Positions 33,060 through 45,289 of a stretch of 64,000 nucleotides of DNA are shown here, piece after piece. The notes beneath the pieces were generated by a model. That model was given only the letters and a program-made list of their open reading frames with translations. It was not told where the DNA came from and made no database searches. Made by a program: the position numbers and the translations under genes. Source of the DNA: Chrysomallon squamiferum (lineage: Eukaryota; Mollusca; Gastropoda; Neomphalida; Peltospiridae); NCBI GenBank assembly GCA_012295275.1, contig CM022679.1, positions 25,062,407 through 25,126,406 of the forward strand, written 5' to 3'. Position 1 is the first letter of the stretch. Each line of letters opens with the position of its first letter.

Positions 33060-33500
33060 ATACAGACAGAGAAAATAAAATGAAGGAATCACTCATTTTG
33101 ATAGACTCAAACTTTGCAAGGAAGCGATCAGACGTCGCTGTTTCATGAAGTATGTGGCCAGATGACAAAGTCAGCGAAGTCAACGAAGCACATTGAAGCA
33201 GTCTTGAAGCTGTCTTTGTTACCGCTTAGAACAGAGCAATTTCAATATGGTTGTCTTGTTCGGCTTGTGTGGAGAGAAATGGCCACTTTTCTCTCGGTCG
33301 TTACTGGAAGAGTTTGCTCTCCCTGTTTGCTGTAATCTTCGCTGCTGGCTGCTTTATGGTTGTTCTGTTGGTTTAGAGGCTTTCTAATGAGATTATTTCA
33401 CTGTTAGTAAACAAAGATTTGCAAGTGGGAGAAGAAGAGTGTAATACAGACTGATGATTGGTACAAATAGAGTGAACGCCAAGTTCTGATTAAAACGAAA
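33060..33500. promoter_or_regulatory. Complex-sequence island
   Basis: Balanced sequence with 'gaagcgatcagacgtcgctg', 'gtcagcgaagtcaacgaagc', 'ttaccgcttagaacagagc', 'ctctcggtcgttactgg' and 'cttcgctgctggctgc'. A 73-codon plus-strand frame lies inside it with no domain recognised. Candidate conserved non-coding element; exon not excluded. Confidence 0.33.
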
Positions 33501-33975
33501 AAAGAAAAATGTGTTTTTCCGGTTTGTTTAAAGTCACCGTTTTTTCTTACAGAAAGTTTATTGTATGTGATTTGATGTACTGTGTTTTTGAAGATTTTTT
33601 AAAGTATCAGTTTCTGTGCATTCAAAAGTTCTTTATCATTCTTTAAATATATTTTGTGAGACATTTTCAATAAATGTGGTGTTGAGATTTCACTGAATAT
33701 GTGAATAAATGCAGATGCTGTGATTTTTATTGAATAAATGCATTTACATTGCTATTAATATAGATAATATTCAATCATTTCATTTAATAATTTACCACAA
33801 GTAAGTGAAACTTCTAGTTTCAGTAATCATTATCTTCATAAGAACATCATGTACTCATCATGATCAATATAATTGTTACAATATTCTTTATTATCTTGTT
33901 CTCACTGTTGTTAAATGATTTAAGCAGCTGTTACTCTTTTTAAAGGTTTTATCAGATTATACTAAGACAGCTGTA
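33500..33975. other. AT-rich spacer
   Basis: Unique AT-rich sequence, nothing recognised. Confidence 0.5.
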
Positions 33976-33984
33976 TAAACATAT

Positions 33985-34445
33985 TAATGGTGATAGCACT
34001 GGCAAAACAAATGGTAATAGACTAGCAGTAGTAGTAGCAGTTGTAATAGTAGTAACAGGCCTAGTAGTAATAGTAGTAGTGGTGGTAGCAGTAATAGTTG
34101 TCTTAGTAGTAGTAGCTGTAATAATAGTAATAGCCTAGTAGCAGTAGTAGTAGTATAGTAGTAATAGTAGTACAGTAGTAGTAGTAGTAGTAGTAGTAAT
34201 AGTAGTACAGTAGGAGTAGTAGTTGTTGTAATTGTAGTAGTAGCAGCAGTGGTAATAGTATTGACAGTAATGGTAACCACTGGGATTAGTAATATTAGTA
34301 ATAGGATAGTAGCAGCAGGTGTAGCACACCATTAGTAGCAGAAGTGTTACCGGTTCAGTAGTGTAATAGAGTAGTAGTGATATCAGGAATAGTGATAGAA
34401 ATAATAGCTGTAGTGATAGTAGGGACAGTAGTACAAATGGTAGAA
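33985..34445. repeat. Imperfect (TAG)n triplet region
   Basis: About 460 bp dominated by TAG/TAA/CAG triplets ('gtagtagtagcag', 'aatagtagtag'), purest at 34140-34210. Minus-strand Leu, Thr and Tyr homopolymers are its translation. 34550-34578 adds an ATT run. Confidence 0.92.
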
Positions 34446-34789
34446 ATACAGACCGAAGAATAAAATATTCTTGAATTGAATTTACATTTATATCAAAAAA
34501 ACAAAAAACATTTTATTTTATTTACTTTATTTTTGTTTATTTGTTTGTTAGTTTTATTATTATTATTATTATTATTTTTTATTATATATATTATTTCTTT
34601 ATGTATTTATTTTGATTTAATGTTTATGTTGTTGTAACTGAGGCTAATCAGAATTTCTGGTTTCCAGGCAGGTAGCAGCCATTTTCTTCATTATCAACAA
34701 TATTTATAAAAAAAAATAAAGATAATCATCACTATTTATAAAACAAAATGATTTTTTTAAACTAATTATTTCATTTGTTTATCTATTCA

Positions 34790-35050
34790 ATCGCAGTCAC
34801 TAAACATCTTGTTTCATGTCTGGGCGAAATCAGGCAACATTTTCAACTAATAAATTTGTGGTTTAGCTGACAACTTCAGGGTACATCTCAATTAGTGTTT
34901 CAACATTTAGAGTCTTTTAAAAACCGACGTCTGATTGAAATGGGGCATTTTTCTGCTTCTTGAGTCAATTTTGTCAATTTAGTTTCCGATAATCAATAGG
35001 TTAAAAACAGTGTCCTTCATTTGTGCTGAAACTACACATATTTATTTGGG
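34790..35050. promoter_or_regulatory. Complex-sequence island
   Basis: Mixed sequence with 'atgtctgggcgaaatcaggc', 'gtggtttagctgacaac', 'aaaaccgacgtctgattg' and 'gtttccgataatcaatagg'. No open frame. Candidate non-coding element. Confidence 0.27.
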
Positions 35051-35750
35051 CATGTTTTTTTTTAGTATTTTTATTTTGGAAAAATAAAATTCAGTGTTGT
35101 TGTTAGGGAATTTTTTTTTTTTGTACAGTAATTGTCTGTTTCTATTGATTTGTACTTACTGCAAAGCACAGTTAAGTTATAAAAGAGGTTTTTATGACCA
35201 GAAAGACATAATGAAAGTGGAATCTAATCCTAATTATGATTACTTTGTGAAATAATTGAGCTGAGTATAAATAGATTACTTTTGTTAAAGTACAAAGTAA
35301 TAAAATTCATTTGTTTATATGTACGTGTAATATATAAATACATGCAAGCATGTGGATGCATGAAAATATATGTACACACACACACACACACACACACACA
35401 GAATATTATCTCTTTTATCTCTATCCCTGTTACTTACCAGTGTAGGATTTGACATTTTTAGAAACATTGCTAAAAATACTCTCTGAATGAGAGCATTTGT
35501 AAAACCATTATTAATTTAAAACATTTTCCCATTATTTTAAGTTGAAACAACATAATACACATCCAAACACTTGTGTCTCTGTGTGTCTGGATTCCTGAAA
35601 AGAAAATTAAATAATAATAATAATCAACAGTTAACACAATATCATTTCTTCAGTTTGCTCTGTTTCACTTACAAGTGGCAACAATAACTCTTCTGTCTTC
35701 AGGACATTAATTAACTGTATTATTTACTTCATAAGAGGTTTCCAATAAGT
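35050..35750. other. AT-rich spacer with a CA microsatellite
   Basis: CA array at about 35376-35400, T run at 35110-35122. Otherwise unique AT-rich DNA. Confidence 0.55.
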
Positions 35751-35754
35751 TATC

Positions 35755-36110
35755 ATATTAACCCCGTTTTCATACACGACCTGAAATAGAATTCACGGAC
35801 AACACAATGTTGATGATGTTAATTTCTCTCACTTTCATCAAAATTCAGATAATAATTATTTCTCTGCCTGAAAAGATTCCTATTCCTTGGATGAAGATCC
35901 AGGCAGATACAGCTTAATGTGGTGATGAAAATAACGTAGCAGTGAATCGTAAATGTAATGACTGTATCCAATGCTTCAGTGGTCATTCTGATGGGGGGCT
36001 GTTTGTTGCTGATTGCTGTTAATGGACACTGGGTCAGTTATAGTAATGACCTGAAGATGACCAGCTTGTACACAGAACAGCAGCGTGGGTTTTATTATCT
36101 TAAACCAACT
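35755..36110. promoter_or_regulatory. Complex-sequence island
   Basis: Mixed sequence with 'accccgttttcatacacgac', 'gaattcacggacaacac', 'ccttggatgaagatccagg', 'aataacgtagcagtgaatcg' and 'gatggggggctg'. No convincing frame. Candidate non-coding element. Confidence 0.28.
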
Positions 36111-36134
36111 ACTGAGCCATAGATGTCTTCCTGT

Positions 36135-36700
36135 GAGTTCAGATCAGAAATTTCTCAGATCAAATCACATAATATCCAAGAAATATCAACATAGAATCAA
36201 GATGGTTTAATTGTAACAGTCATCATGTGTGATATTATAGCTAAAACTCTGAAATTAGCAACATATAGTCTGATGTAACCATATATTAGCCAGGTTCCTA
36301 TGACATCCAAAGTATATGTGGAAGAGGAATATTTTTTATTATATTGGTCCATTAAGGTGCTATAGTTGTGTCTTTAGAGTTGAGTGCAGAAGGTTCATGG
36401 ATCAAATCAATAGCCAGCAGATATAAACATAGGTTTGAGATTGTTTAATTATAATCATCCTGTAATGAATTATAGTTAAGACTCTGAAGTTAACAATATA
36501 GTCCGATGAACTCATGTAATAAATATAATTATGTAGTGAACAGCAATGCTTGTATTAACTTGGTCCACTGTAGTGCTATTGTTATGTCTTTGAAACAGGT
36601 TTCAAATAAAAATATAACCAAGATAGATTTAAGATGTTTTCATTATATATCAGATCACATAATAAACCTTTAGAACAGCTTGTGTGACAGCTTGTACATG
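36135..36700 (+). repeat. Degenerate tandem repeat, unit about 200-240 bp
   Basis: 'cagatcaaatcacataat', 'caagatggtttaattgtaac', 'attatagctaaaactctgaa' and 'ttggtccattaaggtgctat' (36141-36363) recur as 'ggatcaaatcaatagcc', 'gagattgtttaattataatc', 'attatagttaagactctgaa' and 'ttggtccactgtagtgctat' (36396-36575). A third partial copy follows near 36594-36670. Confidence 0.72.
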
Positions 36701-36779
36701 CAGACCAAAGTTTTGTCATAAATAGATACAGACATAAATATACATAGACAGACAACAGACATACAGAAATAGATACAAA

Positions 36780-36865
36780 GCTATATACAAAAATAGTAAT
36801 ATATAGATAGAGAGATATATAGATAGATAGATAGATAGATACATAGACAGACAGACAGATTAACA
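36780..36865. repeat. (GATA)n / (GACA)n tetranucleotide patch
   Basis: 'agatagatagatagatagat' around 36815-36840, then 'acagacagacagac'. Surrounding 36700-37830 is unique AT-rich sequence with no gene seen. Confidence 0.9.
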
Positions 36866-37926
36866 GATAAATAGTGAACCAAATATGTAAATATAAAATT
36901 GTTTTTTTTTTTCTTTTTATAAATCTGAAACTTACTTGACTTAAATCACACTATGTTATTATTTGTAACTGTCAATGTACCAGATCTTACAACTAGAATA
37001 AAACTAATAATTTAGCAGTCTGTTTTGTGCTCTGCTGGCCCAGATGTTGTCACTGGTTGGTATTAGATCAAATTTTGTTAAGAATAGCTGTGGTGTGTAC
37101 TGAGATAATGAGGTAAGATGGTGGAAGGTCACTAATCTGATCATTCTTGTATCTAACTCGATAATCTTGATCCACTGCAGTACTAGTTTTTGGATTATTG
37201 AGATGATCTCATATTGTTCTGTTTAATATAAAAGAGTTAAAACCTATCTTTACTTCACTTCATGAAGTCATTTTTGTTTCATTAACTATCCATTTTATTC
37301 TGTAATGTATGGTATGATGAATAAATTGTGTTAGTAAACAGAACTAGACTGTGAAGTATTGCTGTGATTTCATTCTGTCCTACTGAATTTGATTTGTTTG
37401 CACTCAGTTCATAAAAGTCATTGTCAAATGATGTTTTGATGCTTCATGGAAAATTTATATATATTTTTTTTTTTAAATATTCTGTTGATGGTGTAAAAGT
37501 CATAATGTTTATATTTTTATATTTGTAAGAGCAGGTTAAGAACATATAATTATTAAATAAAAGTTCTGTTATTTTAATTTTTATATTATTTTTTTAAATC
37601 ACTTTCTTGTGGGTTAACCAATGATAATTTAGAAAATACATTTACAGTCAGGTTTGTGAATACAGTTTTATAAATTAAAAAAATATAATACTTAAATAAT
37701 AATTTTATTTCATTTAAAAAAAAGAGTTAATAATTGTATTGGTATGTAGATCTAGTTTAGAAAATTGGGATTCTTGGATTCTGCACCAGTCTTGCCTGGA
37801 GAGAAAGTAAATACCCATTTGTTAACCAAATTTATATAGAAAACACAAACAAACACAAACACACACACAGACAGACAGATATACATTCAGAGAGCAACAC
37901 ATACACACACATACACAAACCCAGAC

Positions 37927-37927
<1 letters not shown>

Positions 37928-37982
<55 letters not shown>
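37928..37982. repeat. (AAT)n microsatellite
   Basis: Pure AAT array of about 53 bp preceded by CA/GACA words (37845-37925) and followed by A-rich sequence to 38120. Confidence 0.97.
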
Positions 37983-37983
<1 letters not shown>

Positions 37984-38139
37984 CAGAAATTAAAAAAATA
38001 AATAAATAAATAAAACAAATTAAAAATTTGAAAATAAAAAAATTAAGATTAAAACAAAAGAACAAAGAAAGAAAAGCATTAAAAAAAGAAAAATCAGCAA
38101 GATTCATAAAAAAAAAATGTCTAAAATTTATTGCCGAAG

Positions 38140-38440
38140 CAATTTAAGAACTGTCCGAAGATTACCAGACAGCAGACCGTGTATCAAATATTGACGACAA
38201 ACGTGTACGCAAAAATGGAAATAATTCACATTTCACAATCAAACAAAATGTATTGAGCTGATCATTGAAACTGACTTGTAATTGGAAACTTTGATTTGCA
38301 GTCAGGGAATCACTGCTTGCACCGTATTGAAGACTCTGCAGTTCATTCCCAGCCAGATCTCTGAGACCAGTGGTTATGTGGGACTTGCCTTTGTGTACGG
38401 AAGTCAGTGTTTGCTGGGATGCCAAAAAAAAAAAAAAAAA
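38140..38440. promoter_or_regulatory. Complex-sequence island
   Basis: Balanced sequence with 'cagcagaccgtgtatc', 'tgacgacaaacgtgtacgc', 'cttgcaccgtattgaag' and 'gttatgtgggacttgcc'. Frames are open on both strands (87 codons minus, 67 plus). Neither shows a domain, the minus one lacks an ATG start, and a run of about 23 A (38424-38446) ends the island. Candidate non-coding element. Confidence 0.3.
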
Positions 38441-38449
38441 AAAAAATCT

Positions 38450-38765
38450 CAGAGAAAATATAATTATTTAATCATCAGCTATTAGATTTTTTGTGCATGC
38501 ACACACAGAAATAGGACTGATTTAGAGAAAAATGAAGCAAAGTGAGAATAAATATTGAAGGAAAATAGCAAGAGTGAGAGATTGAATGAGGGAAAACTTA
38601 CATAAATTCATACAGTTGTGTTTTTCTGTGTTTGTGTCTGAAACAAAATATAGTTATTTAATCATCAGTTTTTTGATTTTCTGCATGAATATCTTGTTGA
38701 AAAGTGGAATAGGAGTGATTCAGAGAAAGAAGAAAACCTGAAAGGAAACGAGTGAGATACTGAAT
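38450..38765 (+). repeat. Two-copy direct repeat, period about 195 bp
   Basis: 'ataattatttaatcatcag' and 'gactgatttagagaaaaatg' (38458-38532) are matched by 'atagttatttaatcatcag' and 'gagtgattcagagaaagaag' (38650-38733), with partly similar flanks. Confidence 0.62.
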
Positions 38766-38769
38766 ATGT

Positions 38770-41340
38770 AGCAAATATCTTCCATTTAGCTTTATGATAA
38801 GGTTTTTGAAATATTTTTCCAAAGGTTATACAAACTTGATAGTTTCTTTTAGGAACACCTTACAAAAGAGGATATTATATTTACTGCATAATATCAATAA
38901 AGTTTAACAACATCTTATTTTAGGAGACTACCTCTGAAAGCTTGAAAACAATTACCCAGTTTTATGTAATTGCATATTTATGTCAGCAAAAACCAATACG
39001 TTCAACTCATCAGTATTGATCCCACGATCTACGACATTTCATACAGAATTGAACGCTATTGACCCAAATTTCATTCACTATTCACTAAAAGATTCATCAA
39101 ACTGCAAGTGTTGTCATTTTGAGGTCACCTTTTCAGCTTCTGTTAATCCAAGACTAAGCTCTGCCTTGCAGGCATGGTGACCTTAAACATGAAATCCAGT
39201 CAAGATATTCATAACTTGCAGCCTATCTGAGGATATGTACAGGTCATTTGGGCATCCATGATGAAAACCAGAAATGAGAATATTTGAAATACTGCAGCTA
39301 TTTGTTACTATAGTCAGTTTCTTTCCCACTTTTAATCAACATGTGACAGTTTATCTTGAAAATATTTTCTGCTATTATTAAGGCAGTTACTGATAATAAT
39401 GCACTGGTATTAATGGTGAGATAAATTACAGGTTCAGTCTTCCTGCTGCACCCTCTGGGTTTTTTCCCATTCCAGCACAGGCCCATAACTGTTATAACCA
39501 GTGACCATGATGTATGTTGGCTTTTAGATAAAGAAGATAAATGATCTTTTGCTGTTAATTAAAATTAATATATGGTGGAGAAATGGGAATATGCTTTTTC
39601 TCTCTCGTACATCATCATATAAAAAATATAAACTATAAATGTTCCACACAAAATACTTGTTTTCTCTTCATAGCCATTAATTTTACAAGTTCTGAAATGT
39701 TCATTTATTGGTTTCAACAAAAGTTTCTAGCACTTTTCAGTAGGTGAGATCAGAGTACATGATTTCATTTCACATGGGACTGAAGTATATAAAATATTGT
39801 CTTTGAATCTAACTTAGAATGCTGTGCACTTTTGTTTCAACTCAGTACAAAACACATCAGTGATAATTCTGCAGTTCATCTTGAGAAGTAAGTATTATCC
39901 TGATCTGTCAATAGTAATGCAATTATTTCTGCTATACAGCTGATAAAATTAATAGCTACAGTTTTATCTTTATTCTGGAAACAGTACTTTCTTATCTTGG
40001 AGATACTGAAATGACACTGGTAACTTTTTTCAATTAAAAACAAAGTACATACTGATTTATAAAAACACAGATGGCTGTTTCAATGTTGCGGTTAAATTAT
40101 TTAGTTTCAGTTGTTTGCATGTAAAGTTTATGCCATAGGTATTATAAAGAACATAAAATGGTAATCCTTGAAATGTGAAACATTCATTTGTAATTATATT
40201 TTTAATTAAATATGGATGAATTTTAAAAATATTACAGTTAAATATCTTAATAACATAAAGTAATAATCAAGTGACTTCTTTCACTAGCAGACTGTTTAAA
40301 TTAAAAGTTTCTGGTCCATGCTTTTGTGTATGGTCTTCCCTGTCTTTTTCTCACTTCTTGTCTTTACTACTGTTTAAGTTATCCTCACATACAAACTGGA
40401 TCTGTTTGTGTCTAGAAATGCCTGTTCCGGTTTTTATTTCCAGATACTTACAAAGTGACAATTCTTTTTATTTTTTTCACTTGAGCAGAAAGAGCCATGG
40501 AAAGTCATTGAATTTGTTTATCGATTCCTGGAGCATTTTATAACCCAAAATGAAACCCAAATTCCCACCACACTGTCCTGCTTCAGTGTTTTAATTGCTC
40601 ACTTCATTGGCTCGCTTGTACACCATGATGTTACTTGAGTATCGGTTTATGATACATGCTTCCTTATCGAATGTGCAGACTTGGCAAGAATTTTCTGCCT
40701 TGACTTATGGAGATTTAATAATATTACCTCAGATAGAAGCAGTTATATTATCACCAGAGCAACAAATCTAGATATTAAGTGTTGTTTTCATCTCTGGACA
40801 GCTCTCTGCCCTAACCAGAGGAGGTCACTTGTGGGGATAGGTCAGTTTTTATTTCCACTGCAGTTTGTCCATTGATATGAAAGTGTTCAAGAAAGATACA
40901 AATAGGGGAACTGTTTAGATAAGACTGAAGTACAATGGTAATAGTTTCTGACACAAACTTGGACTTGTGTTGTGGAGTTGACACACTGATCCATTTTTGT
41001 AAGCAGAAAGGATATCACGAGGGACTGGGCATGGAGTCTCTCAAACCCAGTGTCTGAGGATAAATAACTTCAGAAGAAAAAAGAAATTGTTCATTAGTCC
41101 AGTGATATTTGTGTCTGATATGCATGTGTATTCGGTTAACTGACAGATATCTGAACTCAAAGACAAGTACAGCACACACTGAATTAGGTTAGAGATACAG
41201 AAGTTAATTTGGGTAATACAGTTGGAATATTTATAATGTCCAGTGCATTTTATGATGGGTCATTTGTATGTTTAAGTTTCATAAATTTATCACAGATCTT
41301 CAAGTTTAGTTTGGCTGTACCCATGGACAAATAAACATAA
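38770..41340. other. Long stretch of unique sequence, no gene seen
   Basis: About 2.5 kb with few simple repeats, unusual for this window. Short frames (60-97 codons) at 38980, 39298 (minus), 40271 and 40681 show no domain. Slightly more complex patches occur near 39420-39480, 40560-40700 ('tcattggctcgcttg') and 40990-41060. A SINE-like 'gccctaaccagaggaggtca' lies near 40809 but is insufficient to call. Confidence 0.45.
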
Positions 41341-41367
41341 CTTACTTAAAAAAAAGTGAAAAAAGAA

Positions 41368-41462
41368 GTATATATATATCTATCTATCTGTCTGTCTGTC
41401 TGTCTGTCCATCTTCTGTAAGTCTGTCTGTCTGTCTGTATGTATGTATATATGTACGTATAA
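41368..41462. repeat. (TCTA)n / (TCTG)n tetranucleotide patch
   Basis: 'tatatctatctatctgtctg' and further TCTG units, ending in 'tatgtatgtatat'. Looser TCTG words continue at 41578-41690. Confidence 0.92.
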
Positions 41463-41692
41463 ATAATGAAGCAGATTATTTTCTCATCCTTTCCCTTCTG
41501 ACCTTTACTCATCTGTTCTATGATTATCTGTCTATATGTATATTTTAGTTGCCTTATCTGATCTCAGATATCTTTATTTCTGTCTTTGTCTGTTCATCTT
41601 TCCCTGTCTGTCTGTTTATATATTTCTGAAACTCTCTGTGTCAACCTCACCCTAGAATCTCTTTATTTGTTTGTCTGTCTCTCTATCTTACA

Positions 41693-41715
41693 GCAGACAG
41701 ACAGACAGACAGACA

Positions 41716-41778
<63 letters not shown>
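41693..41778. repeat. Compound (GACA)n-(CA)n microsatellite
   Basis: Six or so GACA units (41694-41718) lead directly into about 60 bp of CA. Confidence 0.98.
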
Positions 41779-41879
41779 CATGCATAACACATATTTCATT
41801 TTTCTTATTTATTCTATATGCTATATATAATGTTTTACATGGCACAAAGACAATCATTTACAACATTAGAAAACATTAA

Positions 41880-42500
41880 TGTCACTACTGGGGTCATGAA
41901 TCATTAGTAAATTATATACTAAAAAAAAAAAAAAAAAAATAACATTTAATTTATTTTTCAAAACTATTTGCACTGAGTAATGACTAAATATTTTATAATA
42001 TTTCAATAAAAACCTGATTAGGGGAATAACATTAAAAAAAAATGTTGTTTTAGAAAATCATGCTCTATATTGTGATGATTAGACATTTTTTTCTTAATTA
42101 TAGTTGAGGCTTTTTTTTAAAGCAATCAACATCATAAAGCATTCTGAATGCCATTAAAATGTTCTTGTTGGATGAGTAACATGCTTAAATCTCTTTTCAT
42201 ATTGACTACAGACAGTGGAGAATAATAAAATAATAATAATAAAGTGAATCAATGTACGTAATATGTATAATCATAGCAATGATAGAAATAATTTTGAAAT
42301 TATATGATGATGCTGCTGCTGCTGCTGATGATGATTTTATATATATGTGTGTGTTTGTGTAAAATCTATTTTATTGTTGTTACTATTATTATTATTATAA
42401 AAAAAATTAATGGGTTCATTATCAAATCACATGCTTTTTTTTTTACCATTCACTAGGGAACAAAATAATTTCAATAAAATAAAAGACAAGGTTTTTTTTT
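41880..42500. other. AT-rich spacer
   Basis: Contains an A run at 41921-41938, a GCT/GAT triplet patch at 42308-42336 and a T run at 42492-42503. No gene. Confidence 0.5.
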
Positions 42501-42509
42501 TTTATATCT

Positions 42510-42560
42510 AATTATTCTTCAGACGACCACTCTAACCACTGAGCTTCACATCCTTCTACT
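42510..42560 (-). mobile_element. tRNA-like A-box fragment, SINE relic
   Basis: On the minus strand 'agctcagtggttagagtgg' followed by 'tcgtctgaag' is a very good match to the D-arm and A box of tRNA-derived SINEs. No B box follows at the right spacing (the sequence runs into 'aataattagatat' and an A run), so it is a truncated copy. Confidence 0.5.
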
Positions 42561-42754
42561 CAAGAACAACAATCCATGAAAACACTATCAATGATAAGTG
42601 GCAGTCCTCACATTAATATTACAATGGGCAAGAACACCAGGGTCAAAAGTGTCGCGTGGTGAATATAACATCATCATGTTGGCACATGGTGCTTGATTTA
42701 GTAGCTAGTAGGAGGACTGCCACTCTGGTCTGACACGTGTTTCTGTGTCTGCTG

Positions 42755-42825
42755 TTATTCTGGTTGTATGGTAAACACACACTCCACTGACACCAGAAAG
42801 GTCACAGGGTCGATCCCAATCAGCG
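42755..42825 (+). mobile_element. tRNA-derived SINE relic
   Basis: An A-box-like 'ctggttgtatggtaaacac' and, about 35 bp on, a B-box-like 'cagggtcgatcccaatc' (42805-42821) at tRNA-like spacing. No acceptor stem is evident. It faces the opposite way from the fragment at 42510-42560. Confidence 0.5.
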
Positions 42826-42985
42826 TGGTTTGAAAGATGTTTATATATTGTTTCCTCAAAGGTCACAGAAATATAATGGAGATCACTGACTTGGACAGGA
42901 TGATGGGTTTTAATGCCCTGGGAAGGAAATTTGTTTATTGTTGTTACTATTGTTGTTGGGGTTTTGGGGAGGGTTTCTGGTGTAA

Positions 42986-43012
42986 TTTTTTTTTTTTTTT
43001 TTTTTTTTTTTT
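42986..43012. repeat. Poly-T run of 27 within GTT-rich sequence
   Basis: Uninterrupted T run, with 'gttgttactattgttgttgg' before it and further T runs at 43077-43092. Sequence to 43160 is G/T-rich on the + strand. Confidence 0.95.
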
Positions 43013-43275
43013 ATATGTTGGTATTGTTGTTACCTCGTGGTTGGTTTTAGAGTAAGAAATTTGTTTATTATAATTGTTTTTTTTTTTTTTTTGGTGGTAT
43101 GTTTTTTGTTCTTTTTTGTAGTTGTTGGTTTTATTGTTGCTACTTCTTGGTTTTATTGTTGGATTTTTTAATAACAGTAGTAGTGACAATGTTGTCAGCA
43201 GTAATTGTTTTTCTTTTCATTGTATTATTATTATTATTAACTTTTTATGACACTAATTTATTTGTTTAAATAGCT

Positions 43276-43708
43276 TATTATCATTACTTACAGCATCATA
43301 ATAATCACTGATATTATTTACAGCATCATCATAGTCATTATCATTACTTACAGCATCATATAGATGTTATCATTACTTATAGCATCATCATAGACATTAT
43401 CATTACAGCATCACCATAGACATTATCATTACTTACAGCATCATCATAGACATTATCAATACTTATAGCATCATCATAGACATAATCATTACTTATAGGA
43501 TCATCATGGACATTACTTACAGCATCATCATAGAAATTATCATTACTTACAGCATCAACAGGGACATTACTTACAGCATCATCATAGAAATTATCATTAC
43601 TTACAGCATCAACATGGACATTATCATTACTTATTGCATCATCATAGACATTATCATTACTTATTGCATCATCATAGACATTATCATTACTTAAAGCATC
43701 ATCAATTA
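43276..43708 (+). repeat. 30-bp minisatellite with 24-bp variants, about 15 copies
   Basis: The unit is 'cattatcattacttacagca' followed by 'tcatcataga'. Fifteen 'gcatca' or 'ggatca' landmarks occur. Some units lack a 6-bp 'attatc' block, giving 24-bp forms, and copies near 43501-43620 form a larger alternating pattern. The 62-codon open frame here is the array's translation (an ITYSI-type repeat). Confidence 0.95.
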
Positions 43709-43907
43709 TTTTTCTTTTCTGCTTATAACAAGGCTTATATTATTTATAATTTCATGACATTATTTCTTTTCTCCTTCTGCATGTCTGACATTAAGAAATC
43801 AGATTTGAAATCCAATTTTTTTTTTTTGACCTTTCTCAAAAAAAACCAACCCAAAAAATGTATTGATTTAATTACATGATGATTGACAAAATTCAGACAG
43901 GAGGTTA

Positions 43908-43948
43908 TTTTTTTTTTTCATAAAAAAAAAAAAAAAAAAAAAAAAAAA
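43908..43948. repeat. Poly-T followed by 27-base poly-A
   Basis: T run at 43909-43918, then 'cat', then an A run at 43922-43948, an almost perfect homopolymer hairpin. Confidence 0.93.
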
Positions 43949-44149
43949 GATATACTGTTTTCAGCCATATCTAGAGAGTTTCTGAAGTCTCACTGGTTGA
44001 AAATATCTCTGTGTGGATTTCACTTTTGGTAATTTTCATTATGGTAAATGTCAGACTGTTGCCCAACTGTCAAGATCTGTTAACATGAAAAATCTGTGTT
44101 TGAAAATCACACCCGAACTGCGACAAATTCAGTTTTTCTTTATTGATTA

Positions 44150-44225
44150 GTGTATTTATCACCCAGAGTTCAGAAAACAAACAAGGCATTTAATCACTTG
44201 TTCTAACCACTGAACTTTTGTTATA
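44150..44225 (-). mobile_element. Weak tRNA-like SINE relic
   Basis: On the minus strand 'aagttcagtggttagaac' matches the A box seen at 42510-42560. A degenerate 'tctgaactctgggtg' lies downstream at about B-box distance. Confidence 0.38.
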
Positions 44226-44649
44226 TGAGATTCTAATGATAATCACTGTAAATCTCTCTTTTGTAAATAGACATAATGATGCAAATTAAAAAAAAACATA
44301 TAATGTTCATTAAATGCTGGAGATTTAATAGGTCATAAATAACATTGCTGGTGCTGAGTGTCAAGCAAGCTAAGTTATAGGGGTTTCATACTATAGTAGA
44401 AATGTACTGAAAATTCTGAAATTACTTCAACAAAAGTGAAATGGTTATAATTATTTGCTGAGCTGAAGATACGATTATACAATCAGATAAAAAAAAAAAA
44501 AAAATCCATGTTTGATGTTGTTTTCAAAATTAGCTTGTCTTACAAACCTTTATAGACTTTTTAGAATACTAGTTGTGATTCTTCTGACATTGTAGTCTTA
44601 CAAAATATCAGTTTTTTTAACCCTTTTTTATACTATTTTTTAATACCCT

Positions 44650-45140
44650 TAGTTATAGACAGAATTAATGGTATATTTGTGAAATGGGAAATAATCCTGT
44701 ATTTAGGAATGAAGAATGATCCCAAAAGACTTCAATATTAAAAGAGTCTACTATCACACTGAAATACATATACACGGTGTTTTCTGATACAGTTCTGGGA
44801 AGTGGTTGGAATTAAGAATTAGTCCAGTTAATAAAAAGACTAAACCATGAAGCTTTTAAAATACTTTCTATCCACTTGTTTAATTTCTTGTTTAATAAAG
44901 TTTGGTAATAAACACTGATTATTGTCTCTGTTTGGAATGAGAAAAAAAGTCATATGATTATAGTAATAAACACCAATCATTTCACATGGGTTGGATCGGG
45001 AAATCATACCAGTTCAGTTGACTTACTGACATTAATCCTTAAAACTCAATATTTATATTACAGAAATATGTCAATACTCGTCATTTCCTATGGCCTTTGT
45101 AATATGCAACAATAATGCCACATAGGTTGGATTGGGAAAC
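44650..45140 (+). repeat. Possible degenerate repeat with a 'ggttggattgggaaa' core
   Basis: 'catgggttggatcgggaaat' (44987-45006) and 'cataggttggattgggaaac' (45121-45140) are clearly related, about 134 bp apart. Weaker relatives ('gtttaataaagtttggtaat' and 'atagtaataaacaccaatca') lie upstream. Similar words occur singly near 27102, 50746 and, inverted, at 53320. Confidence 0.42.
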
Positions 45141-45289
45141 ACAATGCTCCTCTAGTTTGCCTCTTACCCCCAGTGGCACTGGTAGTAAACATGTTTCTCT
45201 GTCAGAGTGCAAAGAGGCTAGACAATATTTTGAAACAAATCAGTGTGGAAGTGTTTTCCGTCATGTGAGAGGAACATCAAGTGAGCCTG

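Noticed and set aside
38162-38425. 87-codon minus-strand frame as an exon
   Set aside because: Starts with TTG at the edge of a poly-A run and another frame is open on the opposite strand; composition explains it.
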